Numbered from the stretch's first letter, positions 37,499 through 49,733 are shown. The stretch: DNA of 64,000 bases from Excoecaria cochinchinensis (GCA_947683425.1 CANTUQ010000050.1:10098501-10162500), one strand, 5' to 3'. Notes: generated by a model not told the origin, from the sequence alone. Numbers and translations are program-made.

Positions 37499-39313
37499 CT
37501 ATTCGGTCTGGTGGGAGAGGTAGACACGTTTCCCCTTTCTTTTTCGGGAGAGATCCTCTCCGCAAGACAACCCTCCGGTGATCACGTTGATTACCCCAGC
37601 ATAAGGCCTGCTCGGGTCGGCGTTTCTTGTGTTCCTACGCTCATCATCGTCTGAGTCAGGATTGTCCCTGCAAGGCTTTGGCTGTCTACAGGGATCATCC
37701 CCTCTGGCCAGGCCTATGAACTTTTTAAGGGACCCACGGCATATTAGCCTATCAATTTCCCTTTGTAGCGAGGTGCACTCATCGATCAAATGACCAACGT
37801 CTCTGTAAAACTCGCAGTACTTGCTAGGGTCCCTCCCAGCTCTGCTTCTTTCGGACAGCTTCCTTGGCCAGTTAACTTGGCGATGCTTTTCTTTTATCCA
37901 CATCAGCACCGTGGACAGAGTGGCGTTGAGGGTGGTGAAGGTTCTGTCGGGCTCATCGTCTGAGCGCCTGGGTCGATCTCGCCCTGACTCCCTCCTCCTG
38001 CCTGACCTTGTGGGGCCGACTCCCCCATCGGCGCTTTTTGCTGTCCGATCGGAGGCGAAAGCTCTATTAAATGATCGACCATCCGGGTGCTGCAGCCGGT
38101 CCGTCACGTTAGTCCTCCTTCCCTTGCTGGACCTGAGGGCATCATCCAATTGGATGTGCTGCCTAGCCCTCTTTATTAGCTCGGCGAAGCTGGATGGGGG
38201 TCTTGTTGTTAAAGATTCAAACAACGGACGGTCAGTGATGCCCCCGGCTAAAGCGTTAGTCGCCATTTTAACACTGACGTTTCTCACTTCAGACATTGTG
38301 GCCTGAAACCTATCGATGTAATCTCGTAGACTTTCATCGATTCTTTGGTAGAGGTTACACAGGTTGTTCACCGTCTTCGACGCGCGCGTTTGCACGATAA
38401 ATCTCGTGGTGAACTACTCCTTTAATTATCTGAAAGAGGTGATCGATCCCTGGGGCAGTTCGTGAAACCAGGTTAAAGCGTCTCCTCCCAAAGTGGTGGG
38501 GAAAACCCTGCAGGCCACCCTCTCATCATAGGTGTACACCTACACCTTAGTCAAGTATTCAGCTAGGTGAGTGGTGGGGTCGGTTTTACCCATGTATTTG
38601 TCCATCACCACATCTCTGCACCTGGAAGGTAGCTCGGAGTCCGTGATTTCCCTGCAGAAGGGGGAGGCAGTGTTCCCACACGTGTTCCCCTAGAATGCAC
38701 CTTTTTTGGGGGTGGTGAAGCCCAACTGCCTTAACTTCTGCTTGAACCACTGATCTTCTTTGCTCAAGGCGGTGGCATTGGACTCAGCTTTGCCCTTTCT
38801 CAAATGGTTGCGATTCGGGGTGTACATGAAAGATAGATCATCACCTATGGAGGGGGTGGAGGACCTGCTGGGATAGTAGGGGGAGTCCCTGCTGGAGGAC
38901 ATTGTCCTCTTCCCCTTGTCATACCTTCCCAGGGTTCTGATAATGTCCCTTCGACTGTGTTGAGCTCGTGGCTCATTGATGGAGATTCCCTTGCTTCTTC
39001 TCCCCTTGAAGTCTTCGTCCATGAGGTAATCCTCATGGGCTCTTTCAGAGGTTCTCGACATTTTGCCTTTTTTAAGTGTTTGGATGATGCTTTTGGTGAA
39101 ATCGCTAAGAAGAGCACGCATGTCCTTGACAGCAACAGGGGTATCTTTCGGTTGCCTCAGAATGGCATCGTCGAAATTGGGAAGAAGGTTGGCGCTACCT
39201 GGGGACCTGGGAGATATCGTCCTCCTTCGTGAGGTTTCTGATCTGGCGCGGTTGCCGCCATCATGATCATGTTCCATGGGGGATGCGTCATCTTTGGATC
39301 TTGAGTTAGCCAT
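37499..39313 (-). pseudogene. Gypsy gag, degenerate
   Basis: The ATG at 39313 lies 23 bases inside the 5' LTR end and starts MANSRSKDDASPMEHDHDGG. The frame stops at 38690. A capsid-like stretch (YQRIDESLRDYIDRFQATMSEVRNV..., FAELIKRARQHI) is open in 37499-38395, and ends in a Cys-His segment (YCEFYRDVGHLIDEC). The gap 38396-38689 contains stops. Forms the particle shell in a working element. Confidence 0.8.
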
Positions 39314-39319
39314 GGCTTT

Positions 39320-39335
39320 CAACGAAAGCACCAAA
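39320..39335 (-). other. Putative primer binding site of the gypsy element
   Basis: On the minus strand TTTGGTGCTTTCGTTG follows the 5' LTR terminal CA. It is at the correct place for a PBS; the tRNA it matches was not identified. Confidence 0.5.
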
Positions 39336-39822
39336 TGATAAAGCACGAAATGGTCTTTATCTAAAGAAGAGGAGAGCAGGCTGATCTGTGGTGTGAGATC
39401 CGATCGGATGAATAGATCCTGCAAGAGAAAGAGCCCGGTCGGACCAAGCGTAAACACTTCGAAACTTAAGTTAGTAGCTTTTAGAGAGAGAATGCTTAGA
39501 GATAGAATGCCAGAGATTTAATACCTAGAGCCATCGTTGGCTGGACTATTTATATGAGATAATTGAGGGGCACTTGAGTGCCTGGGGAGTGATTACTGGC
39601 AGTCAGAGTAGGTATTTGGCGACATAATTGGGAGCAGGTGGTAGGCATGGGCGCTGCCTTGTGTCAGGCGGCTGATGGGACTGGCGGTCACATCAGCCGA
39701 TCGGGCGTGTGCGCTGTCTAGAAGCTCGTGCCTGCTACTCTTGGTTGTTGGGTCTTGGGCCTTGCCAGTTAAGTGGGCCGACTGGATCGGGTTTAGAACA
39801 AATGATATTTGCTGTGTTATCA
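39336..39822 (-). repeat. 5' LTR of the gypsy element
   Basis: 487 bp, paired with 29660-30146. It contains a TATTTATATGAG-type TATA region on the plus strand near 39547. It borders the right GTTCT duplication. Confidence 0.95.
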
Positions 39823-40196
39823 GTTCTAGTTGCAGAACAAGACTAAAATTTGGTTCGACTATTGTTTATGTCTTTTACAAAATTTCAATTTTCTTCAGTC
39901 TATTTAGTACTAAAAAAATTGATGTATGTATGAAAAATTGTATTATATAATCATTTTTTATGTCTAATTTAGTAATAATAAAAATAATTTACTTTTGTTT
40001 ATTTTTAATCTTTAATAAAAATAATACAATACAACATTGTATATCAAATATGGTATAAAAAATTGCATGTTAATACAGTTTTGCACCGAATACTGTATAC
40101 TATAATATAAGTTAATACTATACGGGTTAATACAATATAGGTCCATACTATATAAACTAATATTATACAAATTAATACAATATGACGAACTAAACA

Positions 40197-41107
40197 TGTC
40201 CAAATTATCTTATTGTGCATATTACACGTGTGCTAGGAGTATCGGGTCACGAGCTGATATTTGATGGTCATATATATGAAAAAAAAAGCCTTGAAATTAG
40301 AATTTTTGACAAGCCGCAAAAATTTTTGCAATTGAAAAATTGTCTGCTTCAAGTTGCTTATATGATTATATCGGATGGCCAAAATGAATTACGCCGAAAC
40401 TCCATTTATCTTCCTCATACATACTTTACATGTTATAGGTTAATTTTTGAACTTCGACAGCTAAATAATTTGCCTTTTAGTTTCAATTCCCCACTCGTCA
40501 AATAAAAAACCTCACTTGAAAAACGAGAGATTTAAATACACGTCTCCCGACATTTTGAAGGAGAATGACCACTCGGCCACTGTGATGAGTTTGGAAAATC
40601 AAAACCTCTAAAAGAATATTTATTCTTCTTTTTCTAAATGAAATCACATAAATTAAAAAGATTTTCTTATTTTTTTAATTTTCACCCTCTTCTATGCATA
40701 CAATATATTAAAATAGCTGGAAAGGTTATCAAAATTTCAGTTTCTAACTACTAAATAAAACTGCCTAAATTCAAATTCTAATATTCACATCTAGATCTGA
40801 CAATATCTGACAAATAGGTCGGATAAGGTAGGTTTGGACTCAAGTCATCATTTTTTAGATCATTTTTTTTTTGCTTTGGATTTGTAGGGTTATCATTTTT
40901 TCTAGCCATTTTTGAGTTAGATCACTTATTTTTCGGAGGGTTTACGTCAAGTCTCGAGTCATATTTAAGACTGAAAAATCAGACCAAAACTTAAAACTGA
41001 ACCATAAATGATTCGATATATTTGATTCATTTTTTTTATTTAACCAGTTTGATTTTAAATTTTTTGGTGTCTTGGATCAACTTTGACTTTTATTAAGTGC
41101 CTAATAT
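40197..41107. other. Non-coding spacer
   Basis: AT-rich sequence after the MITE-like element. Short open frames show no recognisable domain, codon bias or conserved motif. Nothing annotatable seen. Confidence 0.6.
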
Positions 41108-42537
41108 TGCATATTTTAACATGTTTTTCATCACTTTCATGCATTTAATTTTAGCTTAAATTAGTACTTTTTACTTGTTTTATGATTTTGGTCTTTGTAG
41201 GGTCAAAATGGTAGAAAGGAAACAAATTAAAGCTAAAGGGAGTGAATTTGGAACAGCAATGAAAGTGCAAGGAATTCTGAAGTGAAAAGCTGATCTTGGG
41301 CTTAGCCTTGCCCAAGGCTAAGGGGCTGCCTTGCCCAAGGCTAACAGCCAAGACGCGAACAGAGTGCAGTTTTCAGATTTTTTTAATCCGAAGTTGACCT
41401 AGCCGCCACCTTTTCTCAATCTGATTTTTAGGGATAATTATGCTGTAATTAAGGGGATATTAGGCAGTATTTTTAGTAGGATAATATTACATTTAATATT
41501 TGTAATTTATTTTCCAAGTTTAGATAGGATTTTATCTCTTTCCTAACTTATCTAGGTTTTTACTCCTATATCACCTAGAGAAAACGTGAACAGTAGCATA
41601 TTCTCCTTTTTCCTCTTCATCTGCCTTCTTCTAAGGCTGTAACAGGGAGTTTATTTTCTTAATTTAATTTAATTTTGATTTTCTTTCAATTATGTGTGGC
41701 TAAATACTCTTGTTTCAGTTAAAGATCAATTCAAAGCCAGGTTTTTATTCACTGTGAGATTGTTGCAATGATTTATTGTTCTTAATTTCATATAATGCTT
41801 ATGTTATTTACTGAAGTTTAGAGAAACCATATCTCGATTATTATTTATTTCATGTTCAATGAGGCGCCGTTGTTCATTTAATTAAATAATATATTGCTAG
41901 TTGAATTTACTAGATCCGTAATTGTTTAGTGAAGTCAACAACAAGTGGCAATCAGTGTAGCTTCCTCACAAGGGCTGTTATGTTGAGTAGATGCATGATT
42001 GAGTCTAAATCAATCTCGCGTGAGGTTGGTTGGCTTAGGTCAGGTCTCTCTATTTTATTAATGCTGTCAATAAATTAAATCCTTGCGCGTGTTTAGGGTT
42101 ATTTATTGGTTAGGAATTAATTATAGTCTTACTTTATTAATTCAATAATACGGAAAGATTAGGTCGGGAGCGCGAAGCCGACGGCTATAACTGGCCCATT
42201 GTTTGATTTTTAGACTTATTCTTTCGTCAATGATCAGTTGAATTAAACCTGTGTTGCGAATATCTTTAACTGGAATTTACCATCTATTGAATTTTCTTTT
42301 AAATCAATTTACTGCTTGTTATTTATTTCTTTACATTCATCATCTGTTAGCTTTTAGTTTATAAAAATTCCCCTTTTTATATTTTTATTGTTAAAATCTG
42401 GTTATTTAGAATTAATTCAGTGCTAGTCTCTGTGGATTTGACCCTTTCTTACCCTATTTGCAATTTATTTGATAGGTTAATTGAGGTATTTATTTTTGGT
42501 TAAAATATATAATTGATATCATATATAACTCATCATA
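41108..42537. repeat. Possible solo LTR or retroelement remnant
   Basis: Starts near TGCATATTTTAACATG and ends near AACTCATCA. The end segment (GTCTCTGTGGATTTGACCC) resembles the 3' part of large gypsy LTRs. No paired copy lies in the window and no clean 5-bp duplication was found (AATAT/TATAT is the best, imperfect). Boundaries approximate. It contains two copies of the palindrome AGCCTTGCCCAAGGCT at about 41300-41342. Confidence 0.35.
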
Positions 42538-43255
42538 TTGGTCGGTTTGATTTTTTCGGTGTCTCGAAACTTTGACCACGATCAAATATGTCATTATTCA
42601 TTGTGAAATCATGATCCAGATTTTAATTTCTATTTTTAACATATTAAATTTTTGCTTCAAATTCAATCATTAGGTTTCTCTCAAATTACACTATTCATAG
42701 GCAAAAAAATAATATTTATGTACCAGATGACACTATTTAACTTAAAAAGTACTATTCATGGTTCGAAATGTACTATTCACAAACTCAAAATTTTTATTGT
42801 GTTACACTGTTTTAGATTTAAGATGTTATAATTTGATAAAAAAAAAACACACGATAAAGTAGTGGTAGCAACGCAAGATGGTGGATGAGTTGTGAGCAAC
42901 AAAATAACAATGAATTAGAACATTAACATTTTTTAATATCAAATGATAAAAATACTTTGTTTTTGGGTATGGTATGTGTTTTACCACTATCAATAAGGCA
43001 TATATCTTCACTATTGATACGGAACCAATCCAAAAATGAAAAACATCTATTCATTCATTATAAATAAAAGTAGTATATGAAATATTATAAGAACAAATAA
43101 TAAGAGCAAAAAATGTCTAAAAGAGAAATGGAAGTAGGTAAGTATACTTTTATTCTCTCACTTGTATGTATTGCATGAAAAAAGTCAATATTTATAAGCT
43201 TATGAATATAAGTTATAATATGAGCAAATATAAATGTCTGAGTTACAAACCTCTA
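42538..43255. other. Non-coding spacer
   Basis: AT-rich, no recognised gene. Sequence after 42540 (GGTTTGATTTTTTCGGTGTC) loosely resembles that at about 41050, on the other side of the possible LTR. Confidence 0.6.
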
Positions 43256-43271
43256 ATGAGATGAGAGTTTT
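43256..43271. repeat. LINE target-site duplication, left
   Basis: ATGAGATGAGAGTTTT, identical to 48630-48645. The exact end is blurred by the adjoining T-run. Confidence 0.9.
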
Positions 43272-43294
43272 TTTTTTGAAACAAAAATCTTTCA

Positions 43295-46200
43295 TTAACC
43301 CAAATCAGCTTCAAGAGCTAATAACAACCAAGGAGGAGGGATATCCATCCATATAGCAAGGCCAGACAGAGAAGACGAACGCCTAGCTAACCTGTGTGCA
43401 ATCGAATTCGATGACCTCTTAGCAAACTCAAACTTAACGTTTGAAGAGAAAGAACTAAGGCTTAGACAATCATCCACAATAAGACCTAGACTAGAATCAT
43501 ACTTAGATTTAGAGCACAAAGCCTGTATTATGGTTTTCGAATTGGACTCAATAATAACTCGGGAAATTTCTTGTGATTTAATCCAGCTTAAGACCTCTCT
43601 AATCGCTAAACATTCTGAAAAAATAGGGGAACTTGTATAAGGCAACGGACCTTGCCCAGCTGCCACGAAACTTCCTGAAACAGATCTCAAAATAAAGCCA
43701 AAACCTGCTTTTCCCTCAGTTGCAAACAGAGCTGCATCAACATTGAGCTTAAGCCAGTTCATAGGAGGAGCTTGCCACTTACAACTGCTACCCGTTGCTG
43801 AACCACCAGGAGCTGCACTCACGGGCTGAACAGAATTGTTGGCCAAAATAAAATCCTTCAACAACAAATTAGCCTCATGTAAGATACTGGTAGCTTGCTT
43901 GCTCTTCCCATTCCAGATGAAGTCATTCCGATTCTTCCAAATACACCAGCACAACATTGCAGCCTCCGCACACTTATCCTTCGAAAGAGTACACAAAGCA
44001 AATTTCAGCCAATCCACAAAATTAAAAAAAAAAACCCAGATTTGACCACAATTACATCGGGCCCAACACTCCCTTGCCAAAGAACAGTCAAGTAGATCAT
44101 GACATGCAGTTTCAACCTCTAAACAACACAACCTGCAGAAAACATCAACTTCCACTCTCCTTGAAGCCAAAACTAAATTAGTTGGGAGACAATGATTTCC
44201 AGCTCTCCACAACAAATTCCGAACCTTAGGAGGCACTGCCAATTGCCAAAGTCTCTGCCATAAACCATCATCAGCCGAAGTGGATGTCAAATCATCTTAC
44301 AACAATTGATAGGCACTTTTAACAGTATAGTACCCTTTATTATCAGCAATCCAACACCAAGCATCAAGAGGTTTCCGATAACTCAGTGGTATATTCAGAA
44401 TTAAATTACTATCTCGATCATTGAAATGCTCACGAATATAACCTGCATTCCATTTAACCTCCACTGGAGAAATTAAATCTGAAACTCTAAGAGATTCACA
44501 AACATCTGCAGAATTAGAATCAGAGGTGACGAAAGGGTTCTGCTCATCAGGAAGCCAGGGTGCATCCTATACTTTAATACTATCTCCATTACCAACCCGC
44601 CACCTGCAACCCTTCTTGATCAAATCTTGAGCAGCCAGCACACTCCGCCAAACAAAACTGGGATTGCTCCCAAGCTTAGCATCCAAGAAAGAACCTTTTT
44701 GATAATATCTGGCTTTAAAAATACAAGCAACCAGCGAATTCGTCCTCGTGAGCAAACGCCATCCTTGCTTGCCTAACATTGCCAAATTAAATTCATGGAA
44801 TCTGCGGAACCCCAAACCACCAGCCGACTTGCTTAAACACATATTCTGCCAGCTCTTCCAATGAATACTCTTGCCACCATCTTTCTTATTACTCCACCAG
44901 TAGGCATTACACATATTTTCTATCTCATGACACAAACCCATAGGTAAAAGAAAGAGACTCATCAAATAAGTAGGTAAAGATTGAATAAGAGTTTTGACAA
45001 GTACCTCTTTTCCTGCTCTGGAGAGTAAGGATCTATTCCACCCTTGCAATCTCTTGCGAACCTTCTCCTTAATGAATCCGAAAACTTTCTTTCTATTTTT
45101 ACCCACACCAGTCGGTAAACCCAGATAAAAATCCTGGTTAGCTGCCTTTTTGACCTTAAGAATATCCATAACCTGCCTCTTCACTGGTGGCTTCACATTC
45201 TTCCCAAAAATAATAGATGATTTAGCAAAATTGATACATTGTCCTGAAGCTTTTTCATATCGTTGAAAAGCCTCCTTTAAGAGAATACTCTCTTCCAGAT
45301 TAGCTCTTATGAAGAAGAAGCTGTCATCCGCGAAAAGAAGATGTGAAACCGCAGGAGCAGTCCTAGCTATTGATACCCCATGAATTGTACCTCGACTTTC
45401 CATTTTGTTAGCCATGCTGTCAGCCCTTAAGCACAAATAATGAACAAATACGGAGAAAGTGGACATCCTTGTTTGAGACCTCGCTCAGGGAAAATAGGAT
45501 CTGAAGTAAACTTATCTTGAGTGACTAAGAATTTCACTGTTGAAAAACACATCCTTATCATTTGATTCCACCTCTCACTGAACCCCATTTTCCTCATAAC
45601 ATTTAACAGATAAGACCATTCCACTCGATCATATGCTTTACTCATATCTACCTTCAAAGCAGCATGCCCAATTAACCCTTTGGTTTTTCTCTTCAATGAA
45701 TGAAGGATCTCATACGCAATAAGAACATTATCTGTTATAAGACGACCACCCACAAATGCACTTTGATTCTCCGTGATCACCTGTAGTAAGACAACCTTCA
45801 ATCTATTGGCTAACATCTTGGAAATAATCTTGTATAACACATTGCACAAAGAGATGGGTCTAAGATCTGTGATTAATTCAGGAGAATTCTTCTTTGGGAT
45901 CAACACTATAGCCGTGTTATTCAGCTCCCTCGGCAAAGCCATATTGTGAATAACATCAATACAAAAATTTGAAACATCTACGCCTACAATGTCCCAACAA
46001 TGCAGATAAAATGCAGGATTAAAACCATCAACCCCAGGGGACTTGTCTGGATGCATGGCAAATAGAGCATTTTTAACTTCCTCCACAGAAAAAGGGGCAA
46101 GAAGATCTCTATTTTGATCTTCCGTTATAGAAGGCACTATACTATCAGCAAAACCACCATCCTCAAGATGTTGCAACTTAAAGAGATCCCTATAATACCC

Positions 46201-47382
46201 TGTTATATGCTCCCCTAAACCAGAATTCCATTCTAGCCGATTTTCACCTGCATCCTTCAACATCACAATCTTATTCTTCCGTTTCCTTTTAGATGCATAA
46301 GCATGAAAGTACTTAGAGTTTTTATCTCCCTCTTTAAGCCAGAAAACCTTGGCTCTCTGCTTCCAGAAAAGCTCTTTCTGATTTAGTATCTCAAAATATT
46401 CCTTCCTAGCTTGTTGATACCGCTGAAGAGAAATGCTATCCCTCCCACTTTTATACAAGAGCATTCTATCTTTACAGAGTTTGATTCTTTTAAAAAATTC
46501 CTTCTTAACACCTCCACCCCATTTATGTAAAGCTTTGGCGCAATACTCTATTTTACCATGAAGAGAAAAAGAGTTAGATACATCCCAAGCTGTGCGAACT
46601 TGTGCTAAAAAATCCCCTTCCAGCAACCATGAGTTTTCAAAACGAAAAATATGAGATTGAGGACTATCTGCATACACTTGGCCCTGCACAATTGAGAGCA
46701 GAATTGGACAATGATCCGAAGAAGAGAATCCCAGGTTCTGAACTTTGTAATCCTTGTACATATCTATCCACTTTGAGCATGCTAACACCCTATCCAGTCT
46801 TTCTTCCACCCAATTCTCCGATCCTCTGCTACGCTCCCAAGTAAATTGATAGCCCACCATACCCAAATCAATCAGCTCAGCATCTGAAACTGCTTTATTA
46901 AAACCTTCCAACAGTATCGTTGGATAATCACGACCTCCTCTCTTTTCCCCACTACTCAACAAGTTATTGAAATCCCCTAGGCAACACCATGGTAAATCAG
47001 AGTCAGCAGCTAAAGTTCTGAGCAAGTCCCACGTTATCGCTCTTTGACTCATGTTGGCATGCCGATAAAACCCAGTCAGCCTCTAATTTTGAGAGCTGGT
47101 GTGCCACACTTCTAGATCAATAAAGTGTCTAGAGTATCTTCTTAACTTCACCTCCTTTTTATTTTTCCAGATAAACGCTATACCTCCACTATGACCCACA
47201 CTATCCACAACAAAACAACCTTCATAACCCAAACTAAATTTTATTTTATTAATCAAAGACTGATTACAAAAGATTTCAATAAGAAAAATAAAATTGGGCT
47301 TATGGATTCTCACGAGATCCTTCAGAACATGAACTGCCCGCGGGTTGCCCAGCCCACGACATTTCCAGCTTAAACAATTCAT
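43295..47382 (-). pseudogene. LINE ORF2: endonuclease, reverse transcriptase, zf-RVT, RNase H
   Basis: Starts MNCLSWKCRGLGNPRAVHVL, an APE-type endonuclease whose catalytic Asn (usual WNCRG) is Lys. Stop TAG at 47083-47085 falls in N-[W]-RLTGFY. RT motifs are present: KVDMSKAYDRVEW, GLKQGCPLSPYLF and LLFADDSFFF, the last after a stop and frameshift near 45430. Stops follow at 44564-44566 and 44297-44299. The C-terminal part has a zf-RVT segment (VPPKVRNLLWRAGNHCLPT) and an RNase H with NVDAALF but ESNSK in place of the usual ESDS. Would nick DNA and copy LINE RNA; this copy is dead. Confidence 0.9.
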
Positions 47383-48494
47383 AATGTTCGGTGGGCCTGA
47401 GTCTCAGGTCCCACCATATCCAAATTTTGTGTTTCAATGCTTAAACATTGGGCTGGGTTTGGTTGAGGCCCAGCATCAGATCCTGCAATCTCTATCCTTT
47501 TCCTCTTGACATCAGTAATAATTAAGTCCCCATTATCCTTATATCCCTTCCCTTCGAAATTCCTTTCCACGATCTCATTCCTCAAATTATTGCTATCATT
47601 AAGCAACCTGCCTTTATTGGAAACTAACATCCCTAATTTTTCGGCATCTCTTCCTCCCCTGATCTTATCCTCATTAACAGTACCCAAATTCTGCTCCACC
47701 ACCATGTCTTCACCGGAAACTTCATTAACACTTTGATTAGGATTCCGTAACCATGGAGCTCCAATATGGTTAATACTGCGCCTTGGTCCTGCTCTCAAAG
47801 AACTGTCATATTTCCTCTCAAGTGACGCTTGATTTGAACTGTACCTCAGTCCACAAAAGTTTTCTGAATGCCCCAGTTTCCCATAAATAAAGCAGAACAT
47901 TGGAAGTCTTTCGTACTTGAAACTAAGCAGAAACCAATTCGCTCCTTCCTTCTTGATCCTCATATTGCTTTTCAGGGCCTTCCGTGTGTCAATAGTCACC
48001 CTTATCCTCAAATATTGTTGCCAGGTCCCCATGAAATTATTAGGATCTGACTCAACAAATCGACCCAAATAATTCCCCACTGACTCGCTAACTCTAGCCG
48101 ATATGAGACCTACAGGCATATTGTAAATTTGCACCCAAATGTCAACCCCGTACAGCATCATGGAGGTTGGCTGCATGTCCTTCTCCAGCTTGCTAAACAG
48201 CAACAGTTGATTGTCGAACGTCCATGGACTTCCATTTATAACCCTTTGCACATCTAACTCGTGAAAGAATTGGAACATAAACAGATTAGGCCCAGCCTCA
48301 CTTATACTCACACGTTGCACCGGCCTCCATAGAGAAGCCAGGGTTTGCCTCATTGCATTGAAATTGATCACCCTATTCGACAAGAATCTTCCCACCAGGG
48401 TATGATTGGTGACTGCTGTTTCGGCATTTACAGAGTCGCCTGTCAATACCAAACCCTCATCCTCCTCATCATCCAGCGAAAGGTGAGAAGTCAT
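47379..48494 (-). CDS. LINE ORF1 (DUF4283 / CCHC RNA-binding protein)
   Basis: Nucleic-acid-binding Gag-like protein that packages LINE RNA. I prefer the start MTSHLSLDDEEDEGLVL at 48494 because it matches usual plant ORF1 beginnings; an in-frame ATG at 48554 adds 20 residues. A DUF4283-like domain (FNAMRQTLASLWRPV...SPWTFDNQLLLF...VWVQIYNMP-like) is followed by a zinc knuckle CFIYGKLGHSENFC, in which the second Cys of C-X2-C is Tyr. The frame is open to its TGA, which overlaps the ORF2 start. Function probably impaired by the lost zinc ligand. Confidence 0.8.
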   Translation of the reverse strand: MTSHLSLDDEEDEGLVLTGDSVNAETAVTNHTLVGRFLSNRVINFNAMRQTLASLWRPVQRVSISEAGPNLFMFQFFHELDVQRVINGSPWTFDNQLLLFSKLEKDMQPTSMMLYGVDIWVQIYNMPVGLISARVSESVGNYLGRFVESDPNNFMGTWQQYLRIRVTIDTRKALKSNMRIKKEGANWFLLSFKYERLPMFCFIYGKLGHSENFCGLRYSSNQASLERKYDSSLRAGPRRSINHIGAPWLRNPNQSVNEVSGEDMVVEQNLGTVNEDKIRGGRDAEKLGMLVSNKGRLLNDSNNLRNEIVERNFEGKGYKDNGDLIITDVKRKRIEIAGSDAGPQPNPAQCLSIETQNLDMVGPETQAHRTL

Positions 48495-48629
48495 TGCTGC
48501 AATGTCAGATCCATTCCCCGCAGCTATACCTGAATAAAAACAAACTAGCACCACAAAACAACTCTAACCCTTGTTAATAAACAAGACAAAACTACTCGTC
48601 AAAAGGACGAGACTAATAACTATGTAATT

Positions 48630-48645
48630 ATGAGATGAGAGTTTT
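48630..48645. repeat. LINE target-site duplication, right
   Basis: ATGAGATGAGAGTTTT, identical to the copy at 43256-43271. It marks the 5' end of the LINE. Confidence 0.9.
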
Positions 48646-49733
48646 AAGTTATATCTATTGATTCTTTTAAGATTTAAGGAAGAGAGAGAGAAAAACCCAC
48701 CAAGAAAATACACTGTAAAATTAAGAACAAATAAAACCTATTTCGGAAGAAAAAAACAAGTAAGACAACTATTTTAGATTTTTATTACAAAAAAAATCAA
48801 ACGAAATGGAAATACCATATATCAGCAATTACTAGAATAATAAATAGATGAGTATATTTTTAGTACATTCTGTGCCGTGAATATGAACCGTTAAATTATA
48901 AAAATATATATTTTTATATTTTTTTATTAACGAGTCATATTTCTTTACATTTGATACATCCGACATAATTAACCATCCCTCTATTTTTTTGTAAAAAAAA
49001 AATGAATAAATAAAAGTCGGATAGCATTTTTTTAGAGTGTTTTGAACAATTTCCTTTCTTTAAGTGTATAATTATTGCTAACCAAGATTTTCAAATACTA
49101 GTTTCTATCAGAAAGAATATTAGTTCAGCATAAGAAAGCTGATTCTACTTTTTACACGTAACTAATTTTAGAATATACATGTCATAAAATTTTATAAGAA
49201 AAAATTAAATTGCAATGGTTGAGTTTCATGTAAATATAAAATTAAATAGTAAAACCGTAAGATGTATAAAATTTCTATTGAATGGTACCCAAAATACAAT
49301 TGAAGATTACAATTGCTTTTACACAATTAAACGCATTAAAGATCACAGGATCATGATGATACTTTCATGTCACAATCAAAATATGAAACTAAATACAAAT
49401 TCATCAGTCATATCCCAATATAACTGAATGAAATTCATTCTTATTCATTAAAATCCATCATGAATTGACATAGACATACCTTATTTTCTCATCCATATAA
49501 GTTAATCAATCTAATTATAAAGTACAAAATGATCCATCCACTAAAATAACCAATCAAAAATCAAACTAACTTTAATACTTAATTTTGATTTTTGAATTAT
49601 TTTGTTAAGCACAATATTTATATGATTCATATTTTGTTCAATGATTATTTTGAATTATTTTGTTTGCATGACAACAATTTTGTTCAATGATTATTTTGTT
49701 GTCCTAAACAATGTTGAATAGCCTGTAGTGGAT
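48646..49733. other. Non-coding spacer
   Basis: AT-rich DNA with a short GA tract near 48676-48693. No gene, terminal repeats or conserved domain recognised. Confidence 0.6.

Larger units (their letters stand above)
29660..39822 (-). mobile_element. Tat-type Ty3/gypsy retrotransposon with antisense gene, degenerate
   Basis: 10.16 kb between two LTRs of exactly 487 bp, TG...CA ends (TGATAAAGCA / TGTTATCA), and a perfect 5-bp duplication GTTCT (29655-29659, 39823-39827). Order on the minus strand is gag, protease, RT, RNase H, integrase, the gypsy order. The polypurine tract at 30147-30159 confirms orientation. Integrase is followed by about 4 kb of extra sequence with an antisense gene and a repeat array, as in the Tat lineage. 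By eye the LTRs differ at about 31 sites, about 28 of them transitions (about 6.4%). Inactive. Confidence 0.93.
29451..40196. mobile_element. MITE-like element split by the gypsy insertion
   Basis: Left end GCTATGTTTGATTC and right end GAACTAAACATGTCC are imperfect inverted repeats, each followed inward by TATTGTATT-like sequence. Without the gypsy element and one copy of its GTTCT duplication it would be about 580 bp. Flanking AAA on both sides may be a 3-bp duplication. No coding capacity. Class uncertain (Tourist/Harbinger-like by its ends). Confidence 0.4.
43272..48629 (-). mobile_element. Full-length L1-type LINE, inactivated
   Basis: 5.36 kb non-LTR retrotransposon on the minus strand. 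Its 3' end is a short A-tail (T-run at about 43267-43277). It is flanked by ATGAGATGAGAGTTTT at 43256-43271 and 48630-48645, a long target duplication expected of target-primed integration. ORF1 (48494-47379) and ORF2 (47382-43295) overlap by ATGA. No 5' truncation is evident, unusual for LINEs. ORF2 carries stops and a shift, so it cannot move itself. Confidence 0.93.

Noticed and set aside
40215..40505. 96-codon frame in the spacer
   Set aside because: No domain, signal or codon bias; similar frames are expected by chance in AT-rich DNA.
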